Part shown: piece after piece, positions 1-9,469 of the stretch | Numbering within the stretch: the first letter of the stretch is position 1 | How the letters are laid out: the number at the start of each line of letters is the position of its first letter | From: a bacterium | Lineage (GTDB): Bacteria > Pseudomonadota > Gammaproteobacteria > Berkiellales > Berkiellaceae | Assembly: GCA_009927065.1 (NCBI GenBank) | Contig: RFNU01000214.1 | Span: 1-27,394, forward strand | Reading direction: 5' to 3' | DNA length: 27,394 nt | Notes under the pieces: model-generated | Told to the model about the DNA's origin: nothing | Seen by the model: only the letters and a program-made list of their open reading frames with translations | Databases searched by the model: none | Made by a program: the position numbers and the translations under genes

Positions 1-133
1 TAATCAAGAAAGATAAGATCTGAGTATCTTCAATATTATCACAAGCTTTATGCGAGCTGATGAAATAAAGGATGTTTTAATTTTGTTGCAGAGAATATAA
101 AGTTATGTTTCATAATTAAGAGAAAATTTAACG

Positions 134-2104
134 ATGTTTGAAGAGCTATTGATTATTTTATTTATTAGCGTGTTGATTGTTTCGGTTTTAAGAAAACTGC
201 ATCTTCCAGCTATCTTGGGATATTTATTAACAGGGATGCTTGTCTCCCCTAATTGGCTTGGTATTGTTGGCACGCTCAGTGACCTGGAATCAATTTCTGA
301 ATTCGGAGTTGTTTTCTTGTTATTTATGATAGGACTAGAGCTTTCTGTTCCAAAACTTATATCGATGAGGCGAAATTTAGTTACTCTCGGTGGTGGACAG
401 GTTTTAATTACAGCTGCATTGATTATTGTAGCAGGATTGTTGACAGGTTCGATTTCCGTCGCAGGATCGATAGCTATTGCTGGCGCCCTGACTTTGTCAT
501 CAACTGCTGTGGTCACAAAACAGCTTGTTGAACAATCTGAACTGCAAACACGTTACGGTCAGTTGGTTTTAAGTATTTTGTTGTTTCAAGATTTAGCAGC
601 CGTGCCCTTTTTGATCATTATCCCATCGTTTGCTGAAGGAGTCGGGTTAGCAGCGCAACTTTATACATCAATACCTACTGGTTTTATTGTTTGCAGTACT
701 TTTATTATTGTTGGTCGTTATGTTCTTCGACCTTTATATGACATGGTCGCTCAAGCAAAATCTTCTGAGTTATTTATGTTGGCAACTTTACTCGTAGCCC
801 TAAGCGCTGCGGCAATTACTGATTTAGCTGGACTTGGTAAAGAATTAGGCGCATTTCTTGCGGGGGTTATGCTTGCTGAAACACAGTATGCGCATCAAAT
901 TGAAAGCGACATTCAGCCTTTTAGAGATGTTCTATTGGGATTGTTTTTTGTAACTGTTGGTTTAAGACTAGAGCCCTTTATCTTAATTATTTACTGGAAA
1001 TTAATTTTAGCGAGTGTACTGACTTTAATTGTCATCAAAACAATGGTCGTATATTATTTGGCTCATTTGATAGCCCGTCAAGATAAATTAACTGCATTTA
1101 AGACAGGCTTAGCTTTGGCTCAAGGCGGGGAGTTTGGGTTTGCTATTTTAGCAATAGAGGGCTCTTCGGTTATTCTACCACAAGATGTTTTAAATATTAT
1201 TACTTCTGTTGTTATTGTCTCGATAGCGATAGCGCCTTTATTGATTCGTAAAAGTGATGTGATTGCACAATACTTTTTCAAAAAGAAAGAAAAGCTTCAT
1301 CAAACAGAAATTAAAGAAATAGTTGCTTCTTCCGAACGAAGAGATCATGTTATTTTATGTGGATATGGGCGTATAGGACAATCATTAGCACTCTTTTTAG
1401 AGCAAGAAGATATTTCTTATGTTGGGATAGAGCTAGATCCTGATAGATTAGAGGAAGCGAGAAATGCAGACGAGACTGTTTATTATGGCGATGCAACTAA
1501 AGAAGAAACTTTGTTGTCTGCAGGTCTAATGAGCGCTCGATTACTGATCATCACCTTTGATGATCCTATTCGAGCAAGACGGATGTTAAAGCGGATTCGT
1601 TTCAGAAACCCCTCAATTCCTACACTTGTGAGAACGCGTGATGATAGTTATCTGACTTCGTTGCAACAAAGCGGAGCAACCGAGATCATTCCTGAGACCT
1701 TGGAGACATCGTTAATGATGGCGTCTCACATGCTTTTGTTTCTAGGACTTAGCCCAGTAAAAGTTCGACAAAAAATTTCAGACATCAAAAGTTATCGTTA
1801 TCAAATGATGAGATCGTATTATACTGGAAAATCGGATCATTTTGATGAAGCTCAAGAACAAACCTTTGCTCATGCGATTGTTATTACAAAAGAAAGTTTT
1901 GGCTTTGATAAAACCATTGCCCTGGTGAAAGAAAAATTTTTTCCCGCAAAGATACGCTCATTTACTCGTCGTGGAATTCGTTCATTTCAAGAGCCTTGTG
2001 CTGATGTTATTCTTGAGGAAGGAGATATTTTAATTATTGAAGGAACTAAGCAAGATATTTATATCTCAGAAGAGCGCGTCTTGCATGGAGAATTACCCTG
2101 CTAA
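134..2104 (+). CDS. CPA2-family monovalent cation:proton antiporter with RCK domains (KefB/YbaL-like)
   Basis: Inner-membrane antiporter of the KefB/KefC/YbaL group, expected to exchange K+ or Na+ for H+. Residues 1-380 are a run of hydrophobic helices of the Na+/H+ exchanger type, with the family pattern FLLFMIGLELS near residue 65 and ALTLSSTAVV near residue 120. A TrkA-N (RCK) nucleotide-binding domain starts near residue 400 with the Rossmann motif GYGRIGQ and an acidic residue after strand 2 (IELDPDR), which favours NAD(H). A TrkA-C-like domain follows to the end (about 575-650). At 656 residues it is a full-length member. The ATG is preceded by AAGAGA. The cytochrome c5 gene follows after 25 bases on the same strand, so the two may be co-transcribed. 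Ion specificity and glutathione gating cannot be decided from the sequence. Confidence 0.88.
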   Translation: MFEELLIILFISVLIVSVLRKLHLPAILGYLLTGMLVSPNWLGIVGTLSDLESISEFGVVFLLFMIGLELSVPKLISMRRNLVTLGGGQVLITAALIIVAGLLTGSISVAGSIAIAGALTLSSTAVVTKQLVEQSELQTRYGQLVLSILLFQDLAAVPFLIIIPSFAEGVGLAAQLYTSIPTGFIVCSTFIIVGRYVLRPLYDMVAQAKSSELFMLATLLVALSAAAITDLAGLGKELGAFLAGVMLAETQYAHQIESDIQPFRDVLLGLFFVTVGLRLEPFILIIYWKLILASVLTLIVIKTMVVYYLAHLIARQDKLTAFKTGLALAQGGEFGFAILAIEGSSVILPQDVLNIITSVVIVSIAIAPLLIRKSDVIAQYFFKKKEKLHQTEIKEIVASSERRDHVILCGYGRIGQSLALFLEQEDISYVGIELDPDRLEEARNADETVYYGDATKEETLLSAGLMSARLLIITFDDPIRARRMLKRIRFRNPSIPTLVRTRDDSYLTSLQQSGATEIIPETLETSLMMASHMLLFLGLSPVKVRQKISDIKSYRYQMMRSYYTGKSDHFDEAQEQTFAHAIVITKESFGFDKTIALVKEKFFPAKIRSFTRRGIRSFQEPCADVILEEGDILIIEGTKQDIYISEERVLHGELPC

Positions 2105-2129
2105 ATAGTAAAAAAGGATAAATAGCTTT

Positions 2130-2546
2130 ATGAATGTCTTTAAAGGAATATTATTTACTTTTATGGCTGTGGTATCAGCCTATCAAAAACAAGACGATTT
2201 ATCTTATCCAGAAACTATAAAGAGACTTGCTCCTCCCGCAACTATTAATATTGGTGGTACAGTTCCTGAGAAAGAAATAGCGGAGACATTTGCGCCTGGA
2301 CAAAAAGTTTATCAAAAATACTGCTCAGTTTGCCATGGTTACGGAGTTGCAGGAGCTCCGAAAATGGGAGATAAAGAATCTTGGACAGAGCGGTATAAAA
2401 AAGGATGGCAAACACTTATGAATCATGCTCTTAATGGATACAAGGGAATGCCAGCTCGAGGCCATTGTGTAAAATGCTCAGACAAAGAAATTCGTGAGGC
2501 AATAGCTTATATCTTCACACAATCAAATGTTGAGCAGAATGAATGA
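2130..2546 (+). CDS. cytochrome c5-type monohaem c-type cytochrome
   Basis: Small periplasmic or membrane-anchored electron carrier, 138 residues. A short hydrophobic N-terminus (about residues 4-18) is a signal peptide or anchor. One haem-binding motif, CSVCH, lies at residues 65-69. The axial methionine is expected in the GYKGMPARG segment near residue 107, immediately followed by the CVKCSD pair that forms the extra disulphide typical of cytochrome c5. An upstream AAGGAT about 12 bases before the ATG can serve as ribosome binding site. It lies 25 bases behind the antiporter gene. Family assignment is firm from the MPxRGxCxxCSD signature. The redox partner is not indicated. Confidence 0.88.
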   Translation: MNVFKGILFTFMAVVSAYQKQDDLSYPETIKRLAPPATINIGGTVPEKEIAETFAPGQKVYQKYCSVCHGYGVAGAPKMGDKESWTERYKKGWQTLMNHALNGYKGMPARGHCVKCSDKEIREAIAYIFTQSNVEQNE

Positions 2547-2591
2547 ATCAATGAGCCTAACTAGTATCAGGAGTTTTTTTTAGGATTCATT
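2542..2591 (+). terminator. possible terminator after the cytochrome c5 gene
   Basis: An 8-base inverted repeat AATGAATC / GATTCATT (2542-2549 and 2584-2591) encloses a run of eight T (2574-2581). The left arm overlaps the cytochrome stop codon. The T run lies inside rather than after the outer stem, so this is not a textbook terminator. Confidence 0.3.
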
Positions 2592-2639
2592 AATTAGCTA
2601 TCTCTTATAAATGTATATTATTCCTGAGCTCGATTGTTT

Positions 2640-2669
2640 TTGCATAATATTTTATTTAGTCAACATAAT
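2640..2669 (+). promoter_or_regulatory. candidate sigma-70 promoter for the HU-like gene
   Basis: TTGCAT and CATAAT separated by 18 bases, ending about 78 bases before the proposed start of the HU-like gene. In such AT-rich sequence matches of this quality also arise by chance. Confidence 0.3.
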
Positions 2670-2747
2670 TTAAAGAGCTTGATTTATAACTTTACAAGAG
2701 AGTATCCTGCTGGCATAATCGAGAATAACTCATACACGGAGCGTATT

Positions 2748-3134
2748 ATGACAGTAATGGATATCGTAGAATCTGAGAAAATCACAGTCTCCTTAACTAA
2801 AAAGCTAAGAAAAGTTAAGCCTATCAAGGCTCGCATGTCTCGTAATGAGATTATTCAAAATATAGCTGATGAAACAGGATTAAAGCGCGTTGATGTCGAT
2901 CTTGTTTTTGATTGTTTAGGCGATCTCGTCAAAAGTCATATGAAAGCACGAGGATCAGGGGAGTTTATGATTCCTAAAATTGGCTTAAAAATAAAGCGTG
3001 TTCGTCGCAAAGCCACTAAACAAAGAAAGATGGTGTCACCATTAACGCAGCAAGAAGTGACAATTCCTTCTAAGCCAGCTCGTTGGGATATTAAGTTAAT
3101 TGCTTTAAAATCTTTAAAAGACTCTGTTCAATAG
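2748..3134 (+). CDS. HU/IHF-family DNA-binding protein
   Basis: Likely nucleoid-associated DNA-binding protein of the HU fold, 128 residues. The N-terminal 30 residues are an extra lysine-rich stretch. The HU core begins at about residue 32 (RMSRNEIIQNIADETGL), with the helical part followed by the beta-arm region (GSGEFMIPKIGLKIKRVRR and on to the IPSKPARWDIKL segment). The arm is strongly basic, and the C-terminus ends in a helix (LKSLKDSV). A longer reading frame opens at 2634, but the start at 2748 is chosen because GGAG lies 7 bases upstream and the extra 38 residues look non-coding. HU-like proteins with a similar lysine-rich pattern are known in Legionella and Coxiella. This one is longer than a canonical 90-residue HU. 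Its role in compaction or regulation is inferred. Confidence 0.8.
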   Translation: MTVMDIVESEKITVSLTKKLRKVKPIKARMSRNEIIQNIADETGLKRVDVDLVFDCLGDLVKSHMKARGSGEFMIPKIGLKIKRVRRKATKQRKMVSPLTQQEVTIPSKPARWDIKLIALKSLKDSVQ

Positions 3135-3145
3135 ACAGCTCATGC

Positions 3146-3188
3146 AGATAGCGCAATAGTGATATGTTATGTCGATTGCGCTATCTTT
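3146..3188 (+). terminator. Rho-independent terminator after the HU-like gene
   Basis: A perfect 12-base stem (AGATAGCGCAAT at 3146-3157, ATTGCGCTATCT at 3175-3186) with a 17-base loop, followed by a short T run. It sits 11 bases after the stop codon at 3134. Confidence 0.7.
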
Positions 3189-3313
3189 AGCGCCTAAGCC
3201 TTATTTATTATCACAATAGCATATTCAAACTCATTTTTTTATATTAAAATTAGTCTTATAAAATCAGAAGGTTAAGAATTTTATATTTCAATTGATTAAA
3301 AAAGTGAGTAATC

Positions 3314-5431
3314 ATGCAACATTATTTAAATGGGTTAAATCAACAGCAATTACAGGCAGTGACATTTGCAGGTAGAAATTTACTTGTATTAGCCGGAGCA
3401 GGCTCAGGAAAAACAAAAACTCTTATAACTCGAATAGCACATTTTATGCACATCGGAGTGAATCCTAGTCAAATCGTCGCAGTAACATTTACCAATAAAG
3501 CAGCAAAAGAAATCAAAGTTCGTTTGAGCACACTTTTCCCGGAATCAAAAAATGTTCATATTGGAACCTTCCATCGTTTATCACATTTGTTTTTAAGAAA
3601 GTATGGAGAGTTGATTAAACTTGATACAAATTTTCAAATCATTACTCCTTCCGATCAAAAGAAAATTTTTAAAAATATTTTTATAAAGCTTAATAGAGCA
3701 GAAACGCAATATGCTAATCAAAAAAACGCATTAAATTTATTATCAGAATACTATTACAACAAGAATCTTCAATTTGATGAAAGCTGGAGACCTATTATCA
3801 CAGCCTATATTGAACAGTGTGAAAGGGAGTCTTTAGTAGATTTTGATGCTTTGATTGACAAAGCAACTCTTCTTTTTCAACAAGAAGACTTTAAATCTAG
3901 ATTTGGTAACCAATTACAACATGTGTTGATAGATGAGTTTCAAGATACCAACCCGGCTCAATTTCACTGGATCAGGGAACTGGTTCAGCAAGGCACAAAA
4001 ACGACATTAGTTGGAGATGATGATCAGTCGATTTATGGCTTTAGGGGCGCTGATATTAGAATTATTCAGAAAGTTTCTAGTACATTTACTGATCTTCGTA
4101 CTATTAGACTTGAACAAAACTATCGTTCTACACCATCCATTCTAAAATTAGCCAATCATGTTATTGGTGGTAATAAAAATCGTTTAGGAAAGGAATTATG
4201 GACTAGTAATCCGGATGATCAATTACCAGTAATTCATGAATCACTGGATGAGTATCAAGAAATTCAAGAAGTTTCTAGAAATATTCATTTATTATTGAAT
4301 CGAGGTGTTAGATATGCTGATATAGCCGTACTTTATCGTTCAAATGCTTTGTCACGTTTATTAGAAGCAGAGGCTCGTAAATATCAATGGCCTTACCACG
4401 TTTCAGGGGGGCTACCTTTTTTTGATAGAGAAGAAATCAGAGATATTATGAGTTATTTGCAGTTGGTGGTTGATCCAAGAAATAATAACGCTTTGCTTCG
4501 CGTAATAAACAAACCTGCTCGCAAAATAGGCAATAAGACACAGGACATACTGTTAGACTATAGTAGTCAATATCAAGTTTCTTTATGGGATGCGATGTTA
4601 ACTTTAACATCAACGTTCCCTTCAACAACTAAAAAAGCTCTACAACAGTTTATTGAACTTATACAGAGTTTGAAGTTATTTTTGACTCAACAAGCTATAA
4701 GCTTAGCTGAGCTTAGTCATCAAATACTAGAGCAAACACAACTTTCCGCTCTATATCAAAACACAGACAAAGGTGATAGCAAAGAAGATAATCTTTATGA
4801 ATTCACTCGCGCATTGATTGATTTTCAATCAATCTATCCTGAAAAATCATTGATAGAACTTTTAGGACTTTTTCTCAATGAGTATTTGTTAGATGATACC
4901 GCGCATATTGAAAAAGAAGATAATGCTTTAGTATTTTCAACTTGTCATGGTGCTAAAGGGTTAGAGTGGCCTTATGTTTTTTTGATCGGGATGGAAAAAA
5001 ACTTATTTCCACATGAGCATAGTTTTCGTGAAGATGAAATTGAAGAAGAAAGAAGGTTGTTTTATGTTGCTATAACAAGATCAAAAAAACAACTTAGAAT
5101 CTCATACGCCTTAAAGAGACAGCGTTACAACGAAGTACTGTATCCTGAACCATCGCCTTTTTTATATGAAATACCAGCAGAGTGCATCTCTTGGATAGGA
5201 AAAAAAAATCAAAACAATCAGCATCAAAAAAACATGAGCAGGAATAGTATGGTTACTAAGCCAAATAAAACTAGAGAATTCAATTTAAAAAAAATAAAAC
5301 ATAATATTTTTGGCATAGGGCAAATCATTAACTTAGATCTTGATCAAGACGTGATTATCATAAAATTTGAACAAAGTGGTCAAAAAATGTTACGGTACTC
5401 TTTGGCAAAAAACATGATTCAAGAGTATTAA
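3314..5431 (+). CDS. uvrD: DNA helicase II, UvrD/PcrA type
   Basis: ATP-dependent 3'-5' superfamily 1 DNA helicase for nucleotide excision and mismatch repair, 705 residues (E. coli UvrD 720). All diagnostic motifs are visible: Walker A AGAGSGKT at residues 27-34, TFTNKAAKE, GTFHRL, DEFQDTN near residue 207, GDDDQSIYGFRGA, QNYRST, CHGAKGLEWPYVFLIG and EEERRLFYVAITRSKK. The C-terminal 45 residues (IFGIGQIINL and on) match the Tudor-like tail of UvrD/PcrA, which Rep lacks, so UvrD is preferred over Rep. A lysine/asparagine-rich linker precedes the tail. polA follows after 21 bases, so a repair operon is plausible. Confidence 0.9.
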   Translation: MQHYLNGLNQQQLQAVTFAGRNLLVLAGAGSGKTKTLITRIAHFMHIGVNPSQIVAVTFTNKAAKEIKVRLSTLFPESKNVHIGTFHRLSHLFLRKYGELIKLDTNFQIITPSDQKKIFKNIFIKLNRAETQYANQKNALNLLSEYYYNKNLQFDESWRPIITAYIEQCERESLVDFDALIDKATLLFQQEDFKSRFGNQLQHVLIDEFQDTNPAQFHWIRELVQQGTKTTLVGDDDQSIYGFRGADIRIIQKVSSTFTDLRTIRLEQNYRSTPSILKLANHVIGGNKNRLGKELWTSNPDDQLPVIHESLDEYQEIQEVSRNIHLLLNRGVRYADIAVLYRSNALSRLLEAEARKYQWPYHVSGGLPFFDREEIRDIMSYLQLVVDPRNNNALLRVINKPARKIGNKTQDILLDYSSQYQVSLWDAMLTLTSTFPSTTKKALQQFIELIQSLKLFLTQQAISLAELSHQILEQTQLSALYQNTDKGDSKEDNLYEFTRALIDFQSIYPEKSLIELLGLFLNEYLLDDTAHIEKEDNALVFSTCHGAKGLEWPYVFLIGMEKNLFPHEHSFREDEIEEERRLFYVAITRSKKQLRISYALKRQRYNEVLYPEPSPFLYEIPAECISWIGKKNQNNQHQKNMSRNSMVTKPNKTREFNLKKIKHNIFGIGQIINLDLDQDVIIIKFEQSGQKMLRYSLAKNMIQEY

Positions 5432-5452
5432 TTTGTTTGATAGGAGTATTTA

Positions 5453-8092
5453 ATGGCGCAGGTAATTTTAGTTGATGGTACGTCTTATATTTTTAGAGCA
5501 TTTCATGCTTTACCGCGATTAACCACTGCCTCGGGGATGAACACTGGCGCTATATACGGTTTTTGTTCCATGTTTAAAAAATTATTAGCTGATCATGCAA
5601 ATACTCCTGTAGTTCTATTTTTTGACGCCGGCGGAGATAATTTTAGAACTGCCTTGTATCCTGAGTATAAAGCCAATCGTAAAGAGATCCCGCCAGAACT
5701 CAAAGAGCAATTAACACATATCTATGAAATAGCAAAACTCTTCGGTGTTCCGATTATAACTCAGTTTGGCGTAGAAGCTGATGATTTAATTGGTACGGTT
5801 GCTGCTCATTATGCGCAATTAGGAGAGGTTTTTATTTCTTCTGCAGATAAAGATTTTTGCCAATTAATTAATGAAAAAATTTATTTGGAGAATACTCAAG
5901 AAAGTCGAGTTTTAACGATAAAGGGTGTTGTTGAAAAGTATGGAATCAATCCAACTCAATTTATTGATTATTTGGCTTTAATTGGTGATAGTAGTGATAA
6001 CATACCGGGCGTTCCTAAAGTAGGAAAAGTGACAGCCGTAAAATGGTTAACTCAATATGGTTCACTAGATAATCTAATCATTAATCAAGAGTCAATAACT
6101 GGCAAGGTCGCTGAGTCATTTAGAGCGCATACTCAAGATGCCTTATTATCTAGGCAACTTGCCACTATCAAAAGAGATCTTCCTTGGCCTGATGGACTTA
6201 GTTATGATGCCTATCCTGCGTGTCCTGCATTAGACTTAGGTGCTTTAGCAAAACAATATGAACTTTATGAGTTTAAATCTTTAATTCCTAAACGTGTGCC
6301 TGAAAAAAAAGAAATCCCGCCCTATAAAATATTACTTATTGATAATCAAGAAAAACTGACTGCCGCATTAAGAGATCTATCAAATCAATCTATCATAGCC
6401 ATTGATCTTGAAACAACAAGTCTTAGTGCTTTAGATGGATTTGTTTGCGGTATAGGATTATGCGGATCATGGGATACATCTTATTATATTGCATCAAATG
6501 ATGATTCGGAGCTAATTGATCGAGCGTTAAAATGGTTATTGGATGCTTTTACAAATTCTAATCAAAAATGGATAGCTCATAATTGGAAATTCGATGGCGC
6601 ATTCCTTTATCATTTTATAAAAAAGTTGCCGTGTCATTATGCCGATACAATGCTTATGTCTTATATTCTTAAAGCAGAAGAAAAGCATGATTTAAAATCT
6701 TTAGCGTTTAACTATTTAAATTGGCCTTTAGAAAGCTATGAAAGTGTGCTGGGCCAGCATGATAGTTTTAAAAATGTACCTTTAGACAAAGCTGCTTTCT
6801 ATGGAGGCAGTGATGCTGCAGCTACATTTAGACTATATCATTTGTTTCAACATCAATTGGATGAAAATCCAACTTTAAATAAAGTGTTTAATCAGATAGA
6901 TAATCCTTTAGTCTTTATTCTAATGCATATGGAATTAACCGGAATTCAGCTTGATTTAGAATTGATTTTAACTTTAGAAAAAGAATTAAAAGACTCTTTG
7001 TTAAAAATCAGTCAAAATATTTATCACTATGCCGGGACCGCTTTTAATATTAATTCACCTAAACAATTAAGGTCTCTTTTGTTTACGACATTGCAGTTGC
7101 CAATTCTAAGAAAAACGCCCAAAGGCGATCCTTCAACAGATGAAGATGTTTTAATTGATTTGAAAGATTCACACCCTATTATTTCTTTAATCTTAGAATA
7201 CAGACAGCTTGAAAAATTAAGATCAACCTATACTTTTTCATTAATTCAGCAAATACATGCAAAGACTAAACGCATTCACACAAATTATCATCAAACCGGG
7301 ACTATTACTGGTCGGTTATCGTCTTCCTCACCAAATCTTCAAAACATTCCAATAAAATCTCAATATGGTCGAAAAATCAGACAGGCGTTTATTGCTAAAC
7401 CAGGATACTTACTTCTATCTCTAGATTATTCACAAATAGAATTACGATTAATGGCTCACTTTAGCAATGACTCTAATTTGCTTAACGCTTATAACAATCA
7501 ACAAGACATTCATATAAGAACTGCATCAAATTTGTTTGATCGCCCATTAGCTACGGTCACTGATCAGCAACGTCAATTAGCTAAAACTGTTAATTTTGGA
7601 TTAATCTATGGAATGAGCGCATGGGGCCTAGCAAAGCAACTGCATATATCAAGAGAACAAGCGCAAGCATTCATAGACAGTTATTTTAAGCAATATCCTG
7701 GTGTTAAAACATATACGGAATCGATGAAGACTTTTGCAGCTGAACATGGTTATGTAACAACGTTATCAGGCAGAAGAATTCCTATTGATATAAAAAGTAA
7801 AAACAATCCCTCTCAGAATGCATTCAGAGCAGCGATTAATGGCCCATTACAAGGAACTGCAAGTGACTTAATTAAATTAGCCATGCTAGATATTGCAAAA
7901 GAAATTTATTCTCATCAAGATGAGATAGAACTGCTTTTGCAGGTTCATGACGAGCTCATCTTTGAGGTTAAATCAGAGTTTGCTGAATCATGGGCTAAAA
8001 AGATTTGCACCTTGATGGAGTCAGTATTAGCCTTAAATGTTCCACTCAAAGTCAACTATCAACTTCATCTGAATTGGGGCTTTGTTGATTAA
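5453..8092 (+). CDS. polA: DNA polymerase I
   Basis: Repair and Okazaki-fragment polymerase, 879 residues. The 5' nuclease domain (about 1-295) shows LVDGTSYIFRAFHAL, the acidic cluster around GVEADDLIGT and the helix-hairpin-helix GDSSDNIPGVPKVG. The 3'-5' exonuclease domain (about 300-485) keeps the Exo I motif IDLETT near residue 318 and AHNWKFD, so proofreading looks intact. The polymerase domain has TGRLSSSSPNLQNIP, motif A LDYSQIELR near residue 657, motif B RQLAKTVNFGLIYGMS and motif C VHDEL near residue 832. A GATAGGAG ribosome binding site precedes the ATG. Its last 41 bases are antisense to the end of engB. Confidence 0.96.
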   Translation: MAQVILVDGTSYIFRAFHALPRLTTASGMNTGAIYGFCSMFKKLLADHANTPVVLFFDAGGDNFRTALYPEYKANRKEIPPELKEQLTHIYEIAKLFGVPIITQFGVEADDLIGTVAAHYAQLGEVFISSADKDFCQLINEKIYLENTQESRVLTIKGVVEKYGINPTQFIDYLALIGDSSDNIPGVPKVGKVTAVKWLTQYGSLDNLIINQESITGKVAESFRAHTQDALLSRQLATIKRDLPWPDGLSYDAYPACPALDLGALAKQYELYEFKSLIPKRVPEKKEIPPYKILLIDNQEKLTAALRDLSNQSIIAIDLETTSLSALDGFVCGIGLCGSWDTSYYIASNDDSELIDRALKWLLDAFTNSNQKWIAHNWKFDGAFLYHFIKKLPCHYADTMLMSYILKAEEKHDLKSLAFNYLNWPLESYESVLGQHDSFKNVPLDKAAFYGGSDAAATFRLYHLFQHQLDENPTLNKVFNQIDNPLVFILMHMELTGIQLDLELILTLEKELKDSLLKISQNIYHYAGTAFNINSPKQLRSLLFTTLQLPILRKTPKGDPSTDEDVLIDLKDSHPIISLILEYRQLEKLRSTYTFSLIQQIHAKTKRIHTNYHQTGTITGRLSSSSPNLQNIPIKSQYGRKIRQAFIAKPGYLLLSLDYSQIELRLMAHFSNDSNLLNAYNNQQDIHIRTASNLFDRPLATVTDQQRQLAKTVNFGLIYGMSAWGLAKQLHISREQAQAFIDSYFKQYPGVKTYTESMKTFAAEHGYVTTLSGRRIPIDIKSKNNPSQNAFRAAINGPLQGTASDLIKLAMLDIAKEIYSHQDEIELLLQVHDELIFEVKSEFAESWAKKICTLMESVLALNVPLKVNYQLHLNWGFVD

Positions 8093-8693
8093 ATTCAATA
8101 TTTTTTTTCACGATAGATTCAAATAAACTTTGTTCGAGTAATTCTATACCGTCGCGATTTGAAGCAGCTGTTGGAATGACGTTGGGTTTTAAATTAATTT
8201 CTTTGAGTTGTCTGAGAAGTAAGGATCTTTGCTTTAATCCTTGTTGTTTACTCAACTTGTCATTTTTTGTTGTCACAATAATGAGTTCGCAATCAAGGCT
8301 TGCAATTAAAGGTAAAACAATAAAATCTGTTTTAGTCATATTATGCCGAGCATCAAGAAGCCAGCAAAGGATATTAGGAGCATGTTCTCCGATAAAAAAA
8401 TTCTCTAACAGTTGACTGATAACAACGGACTGTTGCGCATTAATTTTAGCATAACCATATCCTGGTAAATCACACCATAAACTTTTTGGATGAGGGCATT
8501 CAAATAAATTAATAAGTTGTGTTCTACCCGGGGTTTTAGATACACGGGCTTTTTTTTTGCCAATTAATGCATTTAATATAGAAGACTTGCCAACATTAGA
8601 ACGGCCCCAAAATCCAACCTTTACTAAAGGATCATGAGGAATTTGAGAAATTGCAGAGCAACTTTTTAGAAATTGAGTTTGAGCAAAAAGCAT
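8052..8693 (-). CDS. engB: ribosome biogenesis GTPase EngB (YihA/YsxC)
   Basis: Small essential GTPase of the TrmE-Era-EngA-YihA-Septin group, needed for late 50S assembly. About 213 residues, close to the 210 of E. coli. G1 is GRSNVGKSS, followed by SKTPGRTQLINLF (G2 region), DLPGYGYAK (G3), TTKNDK (G4, TKxD) and a G5-like TAASNRDG. The frame can also start at a GTG at 8705; the internal ATG at 8693 is preferred because it gives the usual short N-terminus, but neither has a strong ribosome binding site. Its 3' end overlaps polA by 41 bases in the opposite orientation, so there is no room for a Spot 42-like RNA between them. It is divergent from cytochrome c4. Confidence 0.93.
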   Translation of the reverse strand: MLFAQTQFLKSCSAISQIPHDPLVKVGFWGRSNVGKSSILNALIGKKKARVSKTPGRTQLINLFECPHPKSLWCDLPGYGYAKINAQQSVVISQLLENFFIGEHAPNILCWLLDARHNMTKTDFIVLPLIASLDCELIIVTTKNDKLSKQQGLKQRSLLLRQLKEINLKPNVIPTAASNRDGIELLEQSLFESIVKKNIEFNQQSPNSDEVDS

Positions 8694-8773
8694 TTCATAT
8701 GCCACATAGCCAGTTTGATGCTATCATAACCTATGTAGCAAAAACCTCCTACTTTAATTTGCAGGATAGACCC

Positions 8774-9409
8774 ATGTTTAAGATTTTTTTTGGAATTCTA
8801 TGTATTTTTTTTGTTTTAAACGCGCAAGATATGGTCGATAAACAAATTTCTCAAGAGATCCAGAAACCGCAAGATCCCATAAGCGTTTGTACTCCTTGTC
8901 ACGGTTCAGATGGCAATAACATCAATCCAACTATTCCCCGATTAGCAGGCCAATATCAATCATATTTAGCTACACAACTTTATGAATTTAAAAAAGGTGA
9001 ACAAGGTTTGCGTTATAACACGTTAATGTATCCTATAGCCCAAGCCCTTACAGATAAAAATATTGAATCACTAGCTGAATATTATGCTCAACAAAAGAAA
9101 GTTCCTTCTCAAGCAGAAAAAAGAAATGATCTTCGTTTAGGGGAGCGTATATATAAAGGGGGTATTGCACAAAAGAATATTACCGCTTGTAGTGCTTGTC
9201 ATAGCCCAACAGGTGCTGGTAACGATCTTTATAAAGTACCCTCATTGGCTGGACAGCATAGTGAGTATATAAGCATTCAATTAAAAAACTATCGAGATGG
9301 AGCGCGCAAACATCCAGTAATGAGCTCAGTAGCACATCGTCTTTCTGATGTAGAAATTGCAGCAGTCTCTAATTATTTACAAGGTTTAACCGCTAATACA
9401 ACACAATGA
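8774..9409 (+). CDS. dihaem cytochrome c4
   Basis: Periplasmic two-haem electron carrier, 211 residues. The N-terminus (about residues 1-17) is a hydrophobic signal or anchor. Two homologous cytochrome domains each carry one haem motif: CTPCH at 39-43 and CSACH at 139-143. Each has a downstream methionine suited as axial ligand (NTLMYP near 85 and HPVMSS near 183) and a PxLAGQ segment, the cytochrome c4 hallmark. The frame extends upstream into engB, but the ATG at 8774 has AGGA at a suitable distance and directly precedes the signal sequence. Position between engB and dsbA matches the arrangement known in Pseudomonas and supports the assignment. Confidence 0.92.
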   Translation: MFKIFFGILCIFFVLNAQDMVDKQISQEIQKPQDPISVCTPCHGSDGNNINPTIPRLAGQYQSYLATQLYEFKKGEQGLRYNTLMYPIAQALTDKNIESLAEYYAQQKKVPSQAEKRNDLRLGERIYKGGIAQKNITACSACHSPTGAGNDLYKVPSLAGQHSEYISIQLKNYRDGARKHPVMSSVAHRLSDVEIAAVSNYLQGLTANTTQ

Positions 9410-9469
9410 ATGATCTATCTTTATTGCTTTGGGTAGTATATTGAATCTTTGATTTTCGGAGAGTTTTTA

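Noticed and set aside
1..100. Possible C-terminal end of an upstream gene
   Set aside because: All three plus frames hit stop codons within the first 60 bases or open only after a stop; no frame can be preferred.
2610..2625. 13-base word TATTCCTGAGCTC also found near 25147
   Set aside because: In 27 kb several shared words of this length are expected by chance, and the flanks do not match.
8176..8415. 79-codon frame on the plus strand within engB
   Set aside because: Antisense shadow of the conserved GTPase; no ribosome binding site and no recognisable domain.
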